From positions 91,227 through 155,226 of the IMG/VR virus record IMGVR_UViG_3300036772_000367: a DNA stretch of 64,000 nucleotides, one strand, 5' to 3'. The notes beneath the pieces were generated by a model. It saw nothing but the letters and a program-made list of their open reading frames with translations, was not told where the DNA came from and searched no databases. Within the stretch, counting starts at the first letter, position 1; each line of letters opens with the position of its first letter. The DNA comes from a virus. Positions 24,125 to 32,592 of this stretch are shown here, piece by piece. A program made the translations under genes and the position numbers.

Positions 24125-26110
24125 ATGAGCTGGAAGTCCGCACAGGCCGCATTGTCCGCAAGCCTGCCCCGCTACGAAGACCGCCCCGAGCAGACCCGCC
24201 TGGCGACCACTATCGAGCAGACCTTCGCCACGGGCACGCACGAGCTGGCCCAGGCCGGTACGGGCACCGGTAAGTCCCTCGCCCTGCTGATCCCGGCCAT
24301 TCAGTACTCCCTGGAGACCGGCGGCCCGGTGGTTGTGGCCACCGCGACCAAGGCCCTTCAGGACCAGTACGCCGGCAAGGACCTGCCGTTCCTGCGCGAG
24401 CACCTGGGTGTCGAGTTCGACTACGCGGTGGTCAAGGGTCGCAGCAACTACATCTGCCTGGCGAAGGCCAACGCTCTGGCCCCCAACGTGGTGCAGAACC
24501 AGGTCGCGCTGCTGGAGGAGTTGATCACCCACAAGACCGGCGACTTCGACGAGCTGGCCACCGTCATGGACCCGCGTGACAAGCCGCAGCTGACCACCGG
24601 TTCGGACGAATGTCCCGGCAAGCGGGACTGCCCCTTTGGTGAGATGTGCTTCGCCGAACAAGCCAAGCAGCGGGCGCGCGAGGCCAACATCATCGTGGCC
24701 AACCACTCGGTGCTGGTGACCGATCTGGCCGTGAAGCAGGCAACGGCGGGACGCGGTTCCCTCCTGCCCGACTACGACGCGGTGGCCATCGACGAGGCCC
24801 ACGAGCTGGAGGACTACACCACCAACGCCATCGGCGGGGAGTTCACCCAGCGCAGCTTCACCGCGTACTCCACCGAGGTCGCCAGCTTCCTGCACGACCC
24901 GAAGATCACCCAGCAGGTCAACGGTGCCGCCCAGCGGCTGTTCACCACGCTGGAGCGGTTCCAGGGCAACGAGAAGACCCGGAACCTGACCGACATGGCC
25001 GTGTTGGACCACGAGTCTGAGTTCATCGCCGCGATCGACGCGCTGCGCACGCTGCGTACGCACGTGGAAGCCGAAAAGATCGTCGGCAACGACGACGCGG
25101 CCGGTCGGCGCAAGCGGTTGCTCAAGCGGGGCAAAAGCCTGATCGACCGGCTGGTGGCCGTGGTGCTGTCGGACTCCGAGGACTTGGTTCGCTGGGTGGA
25201 GCGCGACGACAAGCGTGGCGTCATCCTGAAGTACGCCCCCCTCTCGGTCGCGAGTTTCCTGCGGGAGAACCTGTGGCAGCAGGTCAGTTTCCCGGACTCC
25301 GACCTGGGCGACAGGCTGCCGGAGGTCACCAACCGGACCGTGATCCTGCTGTCGGCCACCCTGGCGCTGTCCGGAGACTTCGGCTACATCGCCTCCCGGT
25401 TGGGTCTGGACGAGTACAACTCGTTCGACGCCGGCACGCCGTTCAACTACCCGCAGCAGTCGGCCCTCTACGTTCCGCAGACCGACTTCGATCCCTCGCA
25501 GGGTTTCACCTGGCAGGCCAAGATGTCCGCGTCCATCGGTGAGATGGTCAAGGCAGCCGGTGGCCGGGCGCTGCTGCTGTTCACCTCGCGCACCGCGATG
25601 AACGCCGCCTACGACACCACGGCCAACCAGATGGCCGCTGCCGGCCTGACGGTACTGCGCCAGGGTGACAGGCCCAACCGGCAGCTCGTGGACGAGTTCA
25701 AGGCCGATGAGACCTCGGTTCTGTTCGCGCTGAAGTCCTTCATGACCGGTGTGGACGTGCAGGGCGATGCCCTCCGGCTGGTCGTGATCGACAAGCTGCC
25801 CTTCCCGGTGCCCACCGACGTCATCGTCAAGGCCCGTGCCGACGCCGTTGACGCCAAGGCGAGGAACAAGTGGGTGGATGGTGCCTTCCCCACCCTGACG
25901 GTGCCCGCCATGGCGCTGACCCTGATGCAGGCGTTCGGTCGGCTGATCCGGACCCGGGACGACGAGGGTCTCGTTGCGATCATGGACTCGCGGTTGTACT
26001 CCAAGAAGTACGGCAAGAAGATCCTCGCCGCACTGCCGTCGGCCCAGCGGTTGACTACGCTGACCGAGGCGACCGACTACCTGGCGGAGCTGACCAAGCG
26101 TCGGGGCTGA
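24125..26110 (+). CDS. DinG/XPD-like iron-sulphur DNA helicase
   Basis: A 661-residue superfamily 2 helicase. Numbering from an in-frame ATG at 24116: Walker A GTGTGKS about 48-54, four Cys suited to an iron-sulphur cluster (114, 166, 172, 178), DEAH 226-229, LLSATLALSG, and QAFGRLIRTRDDEG as motif VI. DinG family enzymes unwind 5' to 3' and resolve R-loops or recombination intermediates. GGAGG (24110-24114) is one base from ATG 24116 but ten from ATG 24125, so 24125 is preferred. A strong terminator follows. Confidence 0.85.
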   Translation: MSWKSAQAALSASLPRYEDRPEQTRLATTIEQTFATGTHELAQAGTGTGKSLALLIPAIQYSLETGGPVVVATATKALQDQYAGKDLPFLREHLGVEFDYAVVKGRSNYICLAKANALAPNVVQNQVALLEELITHKTGDFDELATVMDPRDKPQLTTGSDECPGKRDCPFGEMCFAEQAKQRAREANIIVANHSVLVTDLAVKQATAGRGSLLPDYDAVAIDEAHELEDYTTNAIGGEFTQRSFTAYSTEVASFLHDPKITQQVNGAAQRLFTTLERFQGNEKTRNLTDMAVLDHESEFIAAIDALRTLRTHVEAEKIVGNDDAAGRRKRLLKRGKSLIDRLVAVVLSDSEDLVRWVERDDKRGVILKYAPLSVASFLRENLWQQVSFPDSDLGDRLPEVTNRTVILLSATLALSGDFGYIASRLGLDEYNSFDAGTPFNYPQQSALYVPQTDFDPSQGFTWQAKMSASIGEMVKAAGGRALLLFTSRTAMNAAYDTTANQMAAAGLTVLRQGDRPNRQLVDEFKADETSVLFALKSFMTGVDVQGDALRLVVIDKLPFPVPTDVIVKARADAVDAKARNKWVDGAFPTLTVPAMALTLMQAFGRLIRTRDDEGLVAIMDSRLYSKKYGKKILAALPSAQRLTTLTEATDYLAELTKRRG

Positions 26111-26136
26111 CACACACACGATCTTCCTTTACACTC

Positions 26137-26168
26137 GGCGACAGGAGAAATCCTGTCGCCTTTCTTTG
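26137..26168 (+). terminator. Rho-independent terminator after the DinG-like gene
   Basis: GGCGACAGGA and TCCTGTCGCC pair perfectly across a GAAA tetraloop and are followed by TTTCTTTG. This is a textbook terminator, 26 bases after the helicase stop. Confidence 0.9.
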
Positions 26169-26210
26169 TCTTCCCTTCGAGGAATGACACTGCTCCTGTA
26201 AAGGAATACG

Positions 26211-27140
26211 ATGATTGCTACGTGGGTTGATGCCGACAATACTTTGTCTGGAACAACGTTGGTGGCGGCGAAGATTTATGGTGCACTGCGCTACGTCGGC
26301 ATCGGTACCGGTCCGAAACGCATGACGGTTGCTGAACGAAATGACTTGACCGCACATAGCATTACGGTATTCGGTATTGCCGAATCCACCGTCACGGAGG
26401 CGGATAACGGTTACAACGCTGGTGTTCGCGATGCCCAGGCGGTGCTTGCGGATCCGGCTAGTGTTGGATTGCAATACATCTTCGCCGTTAATGATAAACC
26501 CACTTATATTCAAAGCGACGTGGACTACGTGCGTGGCTTCGCGTCTGTGCTTGGTACCAGGGCCAGTGCATATGGATTCGCCTCCTTTCTGGTCGCTGTG
26601 CGGACCCAGACGCCTGTATCTTTGTACTGGCAGGCGGGTCTCCCTCCGAATATGACTGGTACCCAGTCTTTTGTGCATTTCTGGCAACGACAAGGCACCA
26701 GCGGTAACGGTTCGGACGGACCGGCCAACCCGACGACTGCGGTCATTGGTGGCGTGACCTGCGATCTGAACAATCAACTTCTGGAGGTAGTCGTGACCCA
26801 ACCCGCAGATATCTGGAGCTACGCGATTCCCAATCCGTTGTTCGACTCGACTGTCACCGACTCGGCTGACGTCCGTAGCCACAAGGCATATACGGCCGCG
26901 CAATTCTTGGTGGGTGACTGGCGTAACGATCTTCAGACCCAGCAGACCGTGAGTGCCAACCAGGTGGCGTTGCTGTCGGCTCTCAAGACGTTGCCTACGG
27001 GTGGCCAGGTGGACGTCCCGACGTTGGTAGCGGCATTGGCAGCCCCGCTGGAGGCTGCGCTGGCCCCCCTCCTTCCGCAAGGCGTTACGGCAGCTCAAAT
27101 GGCGCACGAGCTGGGCGCGGCGTTGGACGCGGCGAAGTAG
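26211..27140 (+). CDS. Endolysin, DUF1906 glycoside-hydrolase-like
   Basis: A 309-residue protein. Residues 1-195 follow the DUF1906 (Rv2525c-like) barrel: ADNTLSG, GALRYVGIGTGPKRMTVAERNDL, a NGYNAGVRDAQAVLADP helix, LQYIFAVNDKP, YVRGFASVLGTRASAYGF and SLYWQAG. The C-terminal 70 residues (TAAQFLVGDWRNDL, LPQGVTAAQMAHELG) look like an attachment segment. The family includes phage lysins. No signal peptide. The next two genes are a small coiled-coil protein and a holin, supporting a lysis role. AAAGGA precedes ATG. Confidence 0.7.
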   Translation: MIATWVDADNTLSGTTLVAAKIYGALRYVGIGTGPKRMTVAERNDLTAHSITVFGIAESTVTEADNGYNAGVRDAQAVLADPASVGLQYIFAVNDKPTYIQSDVDYVRGFASVLGTRASAYGFASFLVAVRTQTPVSLYWQAGLPPNMTGTQSFVHFWQRQGTSGNGSDGPANPTTAVIGGVTCDLNNQLLEVVVTQPADIWSYAIPNPLFDSTVTDSADVRSHKAYTAAQFLVGDWRNDLQTQQTVSANQVALLSALKTLPTGGQVDVPTLVAALAAPLEAALAPLLPQGVTAAQMAHELGAALDAAK

Positions 27141-27285
27141 CACATTACTGTCTACTTCGTACTGAGAACTCTCAGGATGAGGTAGTTGACGGAGACGGGG
27201 CACGGAGCACTACGATGTCGTCATACCGATCGTGGTACGAGTACCCCTACTTCGACTGAGATCGCCACTACATCAAAGGGGAATA

Positions 27286-27576
27286 ATGAGTACGCCTACT
27301 AGCGGTTCCACGCCTGCCCAGGAAGTCGAGAAGCAAGCTCTTTCCAAGGTTCATCAATTCTTCGACGAGATCGAATCCAAGGCGAAGAATGCTCTGGGAA
27401 TATTGTCCAGCGACGCACAGGCTCTGCTCGCGAAGCTGCGCAATCAAGTCCACCAGGACGTCCAGCTGGGTACCGATCAGGTCAAGCAGGACATCACGCA
27501 GGGCAGCACTGACGTCCAGCAGGCTGTTGCCCCGGCCGCTACCGACAACGCTCCCACGGCCACTCCTCAGTCCTGA
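27286..27576 (+). CDS. Small helical protein of the lysis cassette
   Basis: A 96-residue protein starting at ATG 27286 after AAAGGGG. It is almost wholly helical, Gln/Asp/Ala-rich (QALSKVHQFFDEIESKAKNALG, VHQDVQLGTDQVKQDITQG) and coiled-coil-like, with no membrane segment. It lies between the endolysin and the holin and overlaps the holin start (TGATG). It may be virion- or lysis-associated; function not established. Confidence 0.6.
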   Translation: MSTPTSGSTPAQEVEKQALSKVHQFFDEIESKAKNALGILSSDAQALLAKLRNQVHQDVQLGTDQVKQDITQGSTDVQQAVAPAATDNAPTATPQS

Positions 27577-27911
27577 TGACCAGCGGTTTTCAGCAGTTGC
27601 CCGCGAAGGGTCTCATGGCGAGTGAACCGGCGCTCACCACGAGCGGCGGCGTCATGTTCTGCACGTTGATCATCAACGCGCTGGTGTCCTACGGGCTGCC
27701 CGTCACGTTGGACTTGAAGATCCTTTTGGTGTCAGTGGTGGGCATCCTGGGGCCGATGGTGAGCGGAGTGATCACTCGCAGCCGGGTGTTCAGCCCTACG
27801 GCGATCAACGAACTGCAAAAAGGCTGGTCACAGGTGGTGGACAGTACCTCTAAGGCTGATCCGACCACCTCGGTCGTCCAACCAAGCACACCGCAGAGGC
27901 CAGCAACGTAA
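27576..27911 (+). CDS. Holin
   Basis: A 111-residue protein with two predicted membrane segments: about residues 25-44 (GGVMFCTLIINALVSYGL) and 47-68 (LKILLVSVVGILGPMVSGVI), then a charged soluble tail. Size, two-helix topology, the preceding EPALTTSG segment and position after the endolysin match actinophage holins that permeabilise the membrane. The start overlaps the previous stop. A hairpin follows at 27925-27950. Confidence 0.75.
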   Translation: MTSGFQQLPAKGLMASEPALTTSGGVMFCTLIINALVSYGLPVTLDLKILLVSVVGILGPMVSGVITRSRVFSPTAINELQKGWSQVVDSTSKADPTTSVVQPSTPQRPAT

Positions 27912-27924
27912 CACGGAGTCACGA

Positions 27925-27950
27925 AGCCGCCACTCTCCTGGGTGGCGGCT
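27925..27950 (+). terminator. Terminator-like hairpin after the holin
   Basis: AGCCGCCAC and GTGGCGGCT pair perfectly with an eight-base loop, followed by CTCTCC. It ends the lysis cassette. Confidence 0.6.
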
Positions 27951-27961
27951 CTCTCCATGTC

Positions 27962-28048
27962 TGTAGCAAGAAATCTTGATACGATGTCCTCAGTCAGCTA
28001 CCCTTGGGGTGACCGACTACGACGATCGAATCCGCACAGGAGGAAGCA
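27962..28048 (+). promoter_or_regulatory. Dyad-overlapped promoter and leader
   Basis: A -35 element TTGATA (27976-27981) is 17 bases from TACCCT (27999-28004). The -35 sits in an imperfect dyad, TGTAGCAAGA/TCTTGATACG. CCGCACAGGAGGAAGC follows directly before ATG 28049. This is the same arrangement as at 57252, 58604, 61844 and 62996. Confidence 0.6.
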
Positions 28049-28753
28049 ATGACGACGGCAGTAGAAATCGCTGCGAGCAAGGTGACCACGCTACTGGCTA
28101 CGCCCGGTACGAAGTGGAGCGACCTGGTCAAGGCCCTGGTCACGGTCGCCGAGGAGCAGGCGGTGGAGACCGTCGAGTCCGAGGTGAGGTTGCCGGAGCC
28201 AGTCTTCCTCTCCGAGCGGGAGAAGGAGGCTCTGGCCATCCTGGAGGCCCGCGTGGATGCCACAGGTTGGCCGAAGGCCCGCAAGGAACTGACCAGCTTC
28301 CAGCGCACCTCGATGATCAAGCTGTTGTCCTCCACGAAGGTCCTCAAGGACCTGGTGGAACGGATCGAAGCGCAGACCAAGATCGCCGCTTGGAACCACC
28401 TGGACGTCGAACTGGAGAAGTCCGACGAGTTCGACGAGGAGAACACCCAGCGTGACAAGTGGGGTTACTACGCGGTCAGAGGCTCGATCGAGGACCCACA
28501 GACCGGTCTGCGTATCGACAGGGACGTCCGTGCGGCCAGCGCCAAGCTCACCGCTGAAGATCTGGCCACGTTGGAGACCGACGGCGTCATCACGCACGCC
28601 GAGTTCTTGGACTTGACCGCGCCGGCACGGGTCATCGAGCCCACGAAGTTCATGCACGCGTTGAGCAAGGATCGCACTCTCGTCACCCGGATCGCCTCGG
28701 CTACGCAGGCGGGCACCCCGAGCAACGCGATGGTGCTCCGAGGAAAGGACTGA
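28049..28753 (+). CDS. Hypothetical protein
   Basis: A 234-residue, charged, mostly helical protein made from a dedicated promoter with a strong ribosome site. It contains LSEREKEALAILEARVDATGW and a C-terminal segment with LTAEDLATLETDGVITHAEFLDLT. No catalytic motif or named family is recognised. It heads a run of small genes that leads into the replication module. Confidence 0.65.
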   Translation: MTTAVEIAASKVTTLLATPGTKWSDLVKALVTVAEEQAVETVESEVRLPEPVFLSEREKEALAILEARVDATGWPKARKELTSFQRTSMIKLLSSTKVLKDLVERIEAQTKIAAWNHLDVELEKSDEFDEENTQRDKWGYYAVRGSIEDPQTGLRIDRDVRAASAKLTAEDLATLETDGVITHAEFLDLTAPARVIEPTKFMHALSKDRTLVTRIASATQAGTPSNAMVLRGKD

Positions 28754-28758
28754 TCCAT

Positions 28759-29133
28759 ATGGTGACATCGCAACCGCTGATCATGGCGGATCCCGAATTG
28801 CTGACTCCGCCGAATCAGCAACTGTGGACCACTCCCCGGATGTTGGACGAGCGCCGGATGTGGCCTACCTATTCGCCGCACGAGGTGGCCCACTGTTTCT
28901 TCGGTTTCACGACCGCGTGGCTTCGTAAGCATTTGCAGTCGGGCAAACACATCACGCAGCAGTGGGGCGAGATCGAGCCGCCCCGTACGGAGTCGGGTCG
29001 GATGCAGTTCCGCTTGTACGACGTCGAGCGGCTGGCGTACTCCTTCTTCGAGAATAATGTGATCACTGGCCAGCGTCTGGGTCAGGTCGTGCACCTCGTG
29101 AAGATCCACGCCCAGATGCACCGATTCATGTGA
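28759..29133 (+). CDS. Putative winged-helix DNA-binding protein
   Basis: A 124-residue protein whose central part (YSPHEVAHCFFGFTTAWLRKHLQSGKH, then FRLYDVERLAYSFFENNVI) has the helix-turn-helix and wing layout of MerR/excisionase-like domains used by phages as small regulators. It follows the previous gene by five bases. The DNA-binding role is inferred from pattern only. Confidence 0.5.
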   Translation: MVTSQPLIMADPELLTPPNQQLWTTPRMLDERRMWPTYSPHEVAHCFFGFTTAWLRKHLQSGKHITQQWGEIEPPRTESGRMQFRLYDVERLAYSFFENNVITGQRLGQVVHLVKIHAQMHRFM

Positions 29134-29143
29134 GGGATCGAGG

Positions 29144-29365
29144 ATGAAGGAGCTGCGCGTGCTCCTCGATGACGAGGAGCACAAGGTCATGATGCTGCTG
29201 CTGGCGCTACGCGAGCAGGAGCAGGCCGATGAAGAAGACACCATCAGTCCGGCTTTGATCGAGCTAGGCGACCGAGACCCCTTCTTGATCAAGACGTTGG
29301 AGGCAGTCTCGGCTCTATTGGACTACGTCAAGGAAAAGATCCATGCCGACACCACTGATGGATAA
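29144..29365 (+). CDS. Small acidic helical protein
   Basis: A 73-residue product, strongly acidic and helical (LLDDEEHKVMMLLLALREQEQADEED). Ribosome site GAGGATGAAGG overlaps the start area. The 3' end overlaps the next gene by 23 bases. Function unknown. Confidence 0.55.
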   Translation: MKELRVLLDDEEHKVMMLLLALREQEQADEEDTISPALIELGDRDPFLIKTLEAVSALLDYVKEKIHADTTDG

Positions 29366-29813
29366 GCCCGAGGGCCAGATCCAGATCTGTGGTTACCGAC
29401 TGGCGACCGGTCCGCTGTGTCACGCCGACACGGTGGACCGGTGGTGTGCTCACCACTCACAGGAGCAGTTCCTGACGTGTTGCTCCTGCGGGGAGCCCGC
29501 GCTCCAGGAATGCCCTGCGTTCACGACGGCGGCCCAGATTCGCTGTGGGATGCCGCTGTGTGAGCGCTGCGAGCACAAGCTCGGCGTAGGGCATGTACGG
29601 CGCCGCTCGGCCGTGGAGGTAGCCCGAGATGAGCTGGCTGCCGCCCTGCTCCTCGCGCTACGCGAGGCCGCACACCGGCAGCTCGTGAGTTTCACCGAGG
29701 CCAACGGCCACCAACTGGCGACCTGGCTGATTGATCAATTGACGACGAGCATCACACTGAAGATGTTGAGCGGATTGGCGACACCCCCTGATGCAGAACG
29801 ACAAACCCATTAG
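29343..29813 (+). CDS. Zinc-ribbon-like protein
   Basis: A 156-residue protein. The first 85 residues hold about ten Cys and several His in zinc-type pairs (CGYR, CHAD, CAHH, CCSCG, CERCEH), followed by a long amphipathic helical region. It probably binds two metal ions and may contact nucleic acid or protein. ATG 29343 follows AAGGAAAAG. It overlaps the exonuclease gene by 23 bases. Confidence 0.6.
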   Translation: MPTPLMDKPEGQIQICGYRLATGPLCHADTVDRWCAHHSQEQFLTCCSCGEPALQECPAFTTAAQIRCGMPLCERCEHKLGVGHVRRRSAVEVARDELAAALLLALREAAHRQLVSFTEANGHQLATWLIDQLTTSITLKMLSGLATPPDAERQTH

Positions 29814-30783
29814 TTATCTTTTGGTTGACGGTAATAATTTGCTGATGCGTGCCATCTACGCCACGCTTCAGTCCGGCATGGAAGTGGGAGGAATCAATAC
29901 TGGCGGCCTACTGGTCTTCATCAATACGCTGACCAAACACATTCGTGAGACCAAAGCGACGCATGTCGGTGTCGCGTGGGACATGGTTGGTGGCTCGCAT
30001 CGCCGCAGTATTGACTCTCAGTATAAGGTCAATCGACAGCTCGGGCCGACTGCGCAGCAGAAGAAGCTCATCTTTCCATTGGTGAAGGAATTTTGCACGC
30101 TGGCGGGAATCACCCAGTACGAACTGGAAGGTTGGGAGGCTGACGATATCGTCGCCGGTTGGTGGGCCGATACCTGGCACGAACTTACCGACAATAAGGC
30201 GACTGATCCGGTCATTATCATCTTGTCCTCGGACAAGGATTTCTTGCAACTGCTGGGTGACAACCCGCATGGTCTGCGCACCGTCCAGCTTCGACTGTCC
30301 TCGTTTCAGACCGACACGGACATGTGGACGGCCACGCGGGTCCAGGAGATCTATGGCTGCCAGCCTCGGCAGTTGCCAATGATGATGGCCTTCATGGGAG
30401 ACTTGGCCGATAATGTCACCGGCATTCGTGGGATCGGCCCCAAGAAGGCCAAGAAGCTGCTGGAGACCCATAACTGGGACTTCCATCGAACGGTGGATTC
30501 TCTGCTGGTGGCCGACGATCAGGATCGTGTGCGGCGCAATCTGTCTCTGGTGAATCTGCGCGAGGTCCGGTTTGAGCAAACGCCGTCGGAGACTCTGCAT
30601 TTCATTCCGCCCAACGAGGGTACTCCTCGATACCAGCGACTGATGTCCTTCTGCACGGCGTGGCAGCTGGAGTCGGTAGTGCATCGACTCCCTACCGCGC
30701 TGTGGGAGAACTCGGAGCCCACCAAGTCGTTGCCGGGCAAGCACTTTGAGGTCCCCACCACGTCCGCGTCACCCTTGCCCTAA
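29791..30783 (+). CDS. 5'-3' exonuclease (PolA-N/FEN-like)
   Basis: A 330-residue protein with the phage T5/PolA N-terminal nuclease layout: YLLVDGNNLLMRA (metal-binding Asp), a VAWD segment, EGWEADDIVAGWW, IIILSSDKDFLQLLG, then FMGDLADNVTGIRGIGPKKAKKLL, which carries the H3TH DNA-binding motif. It probably removes RNA primers and degrades 5' flaps. No polymerase domain is attached and no pol I is seen here, so it would act with the phage Pol III alpha. Confidence 0.85.
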   Translation: MQNDKPISYLLVDGNNLLMRAIYATLQSGMEVGGINTGGLLVFINTLTKHIRETKATHVGVAWDMVGGSHRRSIDSQYKVNRQLGPTAQQKKLIFPLVKEFCTLAGITQYELEGWEADDIVAGWWADTWHELTDNKATDPVIIILSSDKDFLQLLGDNPHGLRTVQLRLSSFQTDTDMWTATRVQEIYGCQPRQLPMMMAFMGDLADNVTGIRGIGPKKAKKLLETHNWDFHRTVDSLLVADDQDRVRRNLSLVNLREVRFEQTPSETLHFIPPNEGTPRYQRLMSFCTAWQLESVVHRLPTALWENSEPTKSLPGKHFEVPTTSASPLP

Positions 30784-30947
30784 GCTGCGTGATCAGCTAC
30801 CGTCGAGCGGTCCTATCTACTGGACCTACTCGGTATCGGCATGACCGAGCCGTTACAGTGATCAACTGCATGACGGCTTCGCCCGGTCTCTCTGGCCGAG
30901 CCGGGCGGAGCCGTTGCATCTGTTAGGGGAGGGTCGCGCGAGTAGTG
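30784..30947 (+). promoter_or_regulatory. Intergenic region with 14-bp hairpin
   Basis: ACGGCTTCGCCCGG (30873-30886) pairs with CCGGGCGGAGCCGT (30901-30914) with one wobble, and a smaller ACTCGGT/ACCGAG hairpin precedes it. There is no U tract. It may terminate the exonuclease transcript or form a structured leader for the replication operon. No gene is seen. Confidence 0.45.
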
Positions 30948-31325
30948 ATGGATCTACAGCGACCGCTCGATGTCGACCAGCAGCCTCGACGTGAGGCGCT
31001 CCCCATGACGCGACGCCAACTGTTCCAAACAGTCAAAAGTGGACAGAGAATTACTTTCTCTGTCTTCGATGCAGATCCAGTGACCGGCTACCTTGCTGGC
31101 ATTGACGATGACCATTTCTTTGTGTTGGAGCCAGAACACAATAGTGGATTCCATAAAAAGGTCATTCGCGAGGGATGTTGCCCTGTCTTCCTGATTCATC
31201 CGGAGCCATCTTTTGATGATGAGCCGGACAAAGAAGAAATGGAAAGAATCATCAGCCCCTTTCGGTCGTGGGTATTGTCACAGATATATGGTCAGAAATC
31301 ACGGTCTGAAAGGGATGTCGCATGA
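30948..31325 (+). CDS. Hypothetical protein, small beta-barrel-like
   Basis: A 125-residue product. ATG 30948 follows GGGGAGGG at some distance; ATG 31005 (MTRRQLF) after GAGG is a real alternative. The segment GQRITFSVFDADPVTGYLAGIDDDHFFVLEP suggests a five-stranded Sm or SH3-like barrel, followed by an acidic helical end. Function unknown. It is first in the replication operon and overlaps the next gene by ATGA. Confidence 0.55.
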   Translation: MDLQRPLDVDQQPRREALPMTRRQLFQTVKSGQRITFSVFDADPVTGYLAGIDDDHFFVLEPEHNSGFHKKVIREGCCPVFLIHPEPSFDDEPDKEEMERIISPFRSWVLSQIYGQKSRSERDVA

Positions 31326-31720
31326 TCAATTTTGACACTGAACTGGATCAGGCCGGAGTCTCCCGACTCATTCGCGAGACAGTGCCCGTTGTTACCGACA
31401 CCATCAGGATCACTCCCCGCCGAGAGACGCGTACGACGCATGTGCAACGGCCGTCAGCGCAGTGGACATGGGAGGATCTACGCAGCTATGTAGTTAGTCA
31501 ACTCGAACAGCATTTCGGTGCCTTCCCTCGGGACCCCTTGAAGGAGAAGGCTATCTTCACCGGATTCCTGAGTCGGTGGGGTGAGAAGGCCGGTCCCATC
31601 GCGGAGTTCGTTTTCGAGTTGCAAGACGGCATGTGGAAGGGTGCGCCCATGTCCGTCTATCGATTCTGCCGCAATTCTGATCCTTACTTTGCTCAACCCA
31701 TCGCCGATCGTCTCAGCTAA
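31322..31720 (+). CDS. Hypothetical protein of the replication operon
   Basis: A 132-residue product translated from an ATGA overlap. The C-terminal two-thirds (EDLRSYVVSQLEQHFGAFPRDPLKEKAIFTGFLSRWG split by loops) is helical. No known motif. Its place just before the helicase loader suggests a replication accessory role, an inference from context. Confidence 0.55.
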   Translation: MINFDTELDQAGVSRLIRETVPVVTDTIRITPRRETRTTHVQRPSAQWTWEDLRSYVVSQLEQHFGAFPRDPLKEKAIFTGFLSRWGEKAGPIAEFVFELQDGMWKGAPMSVYRFCRNSDPYFAQPIADRLS

Positions 31721-31761
31721 ACGGACCCCTTTTCATATGCCTCGTCACAGAGGGGCTACCC

Positions 31762-32589
31762 ATGTTGACTTTGTCTCCGAATCCCCCTGCTATTCGGAAT
31801 CTTTTGAACGCTGATCTCGATCGACTAGAGTCTTTGTACGGACCGAAGGTGTTGCCGCGCGGACCTCGGGGCTGTCCGACCTGTAAGGGAACAGGGCACT
31901 TCCGATGGAAAACCATTGGTGGTGAACCAGCTGAATGGCAATGCAACTGTTCCGAGCAGTACCAATTACACCTGTTCTTGCTGAATGCGGGCATAGATCT
32001 GCGGTACCAACGGCTGTCCTGGGCGGATATCGAGGGAGTGGAGCCCGAAGCGCTGGCCATGGTGGTGGACTACATCGACCATGATCGCGCCTATGTCAAC
32101 CAGGGGCTTGGTCTGGTACTGCACGGGGTCAACGGCACCGGGAAGACCCTGCTGGCGACACTGTTGCTCAAACGGCTGCTGAAGAAGAGCTACGACGGCT
32201 ACTTCACCACCTTCCAGACCTTGATCTCCAACTTCACCGAGGGCTGGTACAACCAGGATCAACGCAAGTGGTTTGCCAAGCGCATCTACAACGCGGGCCT
32301 ATTGGTAATCGATGATATCGGTCACGAGGATCGCCGTCGCCTTGAGACCGTTGTACCCATGTTGGATGAGATGGTGCGTGCTCGGGTCGCCGGAGCGCGG
32401 CCTACGTTCCTCACGACGAACTTGTCCTTGAAGGATGTGAAAGATCTATATCTCAACAATGTCATGTCCTTGTTGATGGGCTCCTCCATCATGCATGAGT
32501 TCACGGGTGATGATTACCGATCACGCGAAGCGGAAGAGACGAGGAAGATGGCTCGGGATGGTTTGTGTCGACCCATTGTTTTGGAGTGA
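31762..32589 (+). CDS. DnaC-like AAA+ helicase loader
   Basis: A 275-residue protein. An N-terminal zinc-type segment has CPTCKGTGHF and CNCSE. The AAA+ core holds Walker A HGVNGTGKT (about 115-123), Walker B LLVIDDIG, and a sensor I segment FLTTNLS. DnaC/DnaI-type loaders place the replicative helicase on DNA; the DnaB-like helicase gene follows four bases downstream. GAGG precedes ATG 31762. Confidence 0.85.
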   Translation: MLTLSPNPPAIRNLLNADLDRLESLYGPKVLPRGPRGCPTCKGTGHFRWKTIGGEPAEWQCNCSEQYQLHLFLLNAGIDLRYQRLSWADIEGVEPEALAMVVDYIDHDRAYVNQGLGLVLHGVNGTGKTLLATLLLKRLLKKSYDGYFTTFQTLISNFTEGWYNQDQRKWFAKRIYNAGLLVIDDIGHEDRRRLETVVPMLDEMVRARVAGARPTFLTTNLSLKDVKDLYLNNVMSLLMGSSIMHEFTGDDYRSREAEETRKMARDGLCRPIVLE

Positions 32590-32592
32590 TAC

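Noticed and set aside
23981-26119. Long minus-strand ORF opposite the DinG-like helicase
   Set aside because: It mirrors the helicase frame, has Gly/Val/Leu/Arg-biased composition and no motif; it is an antisense shadow in GC-rich DNA.
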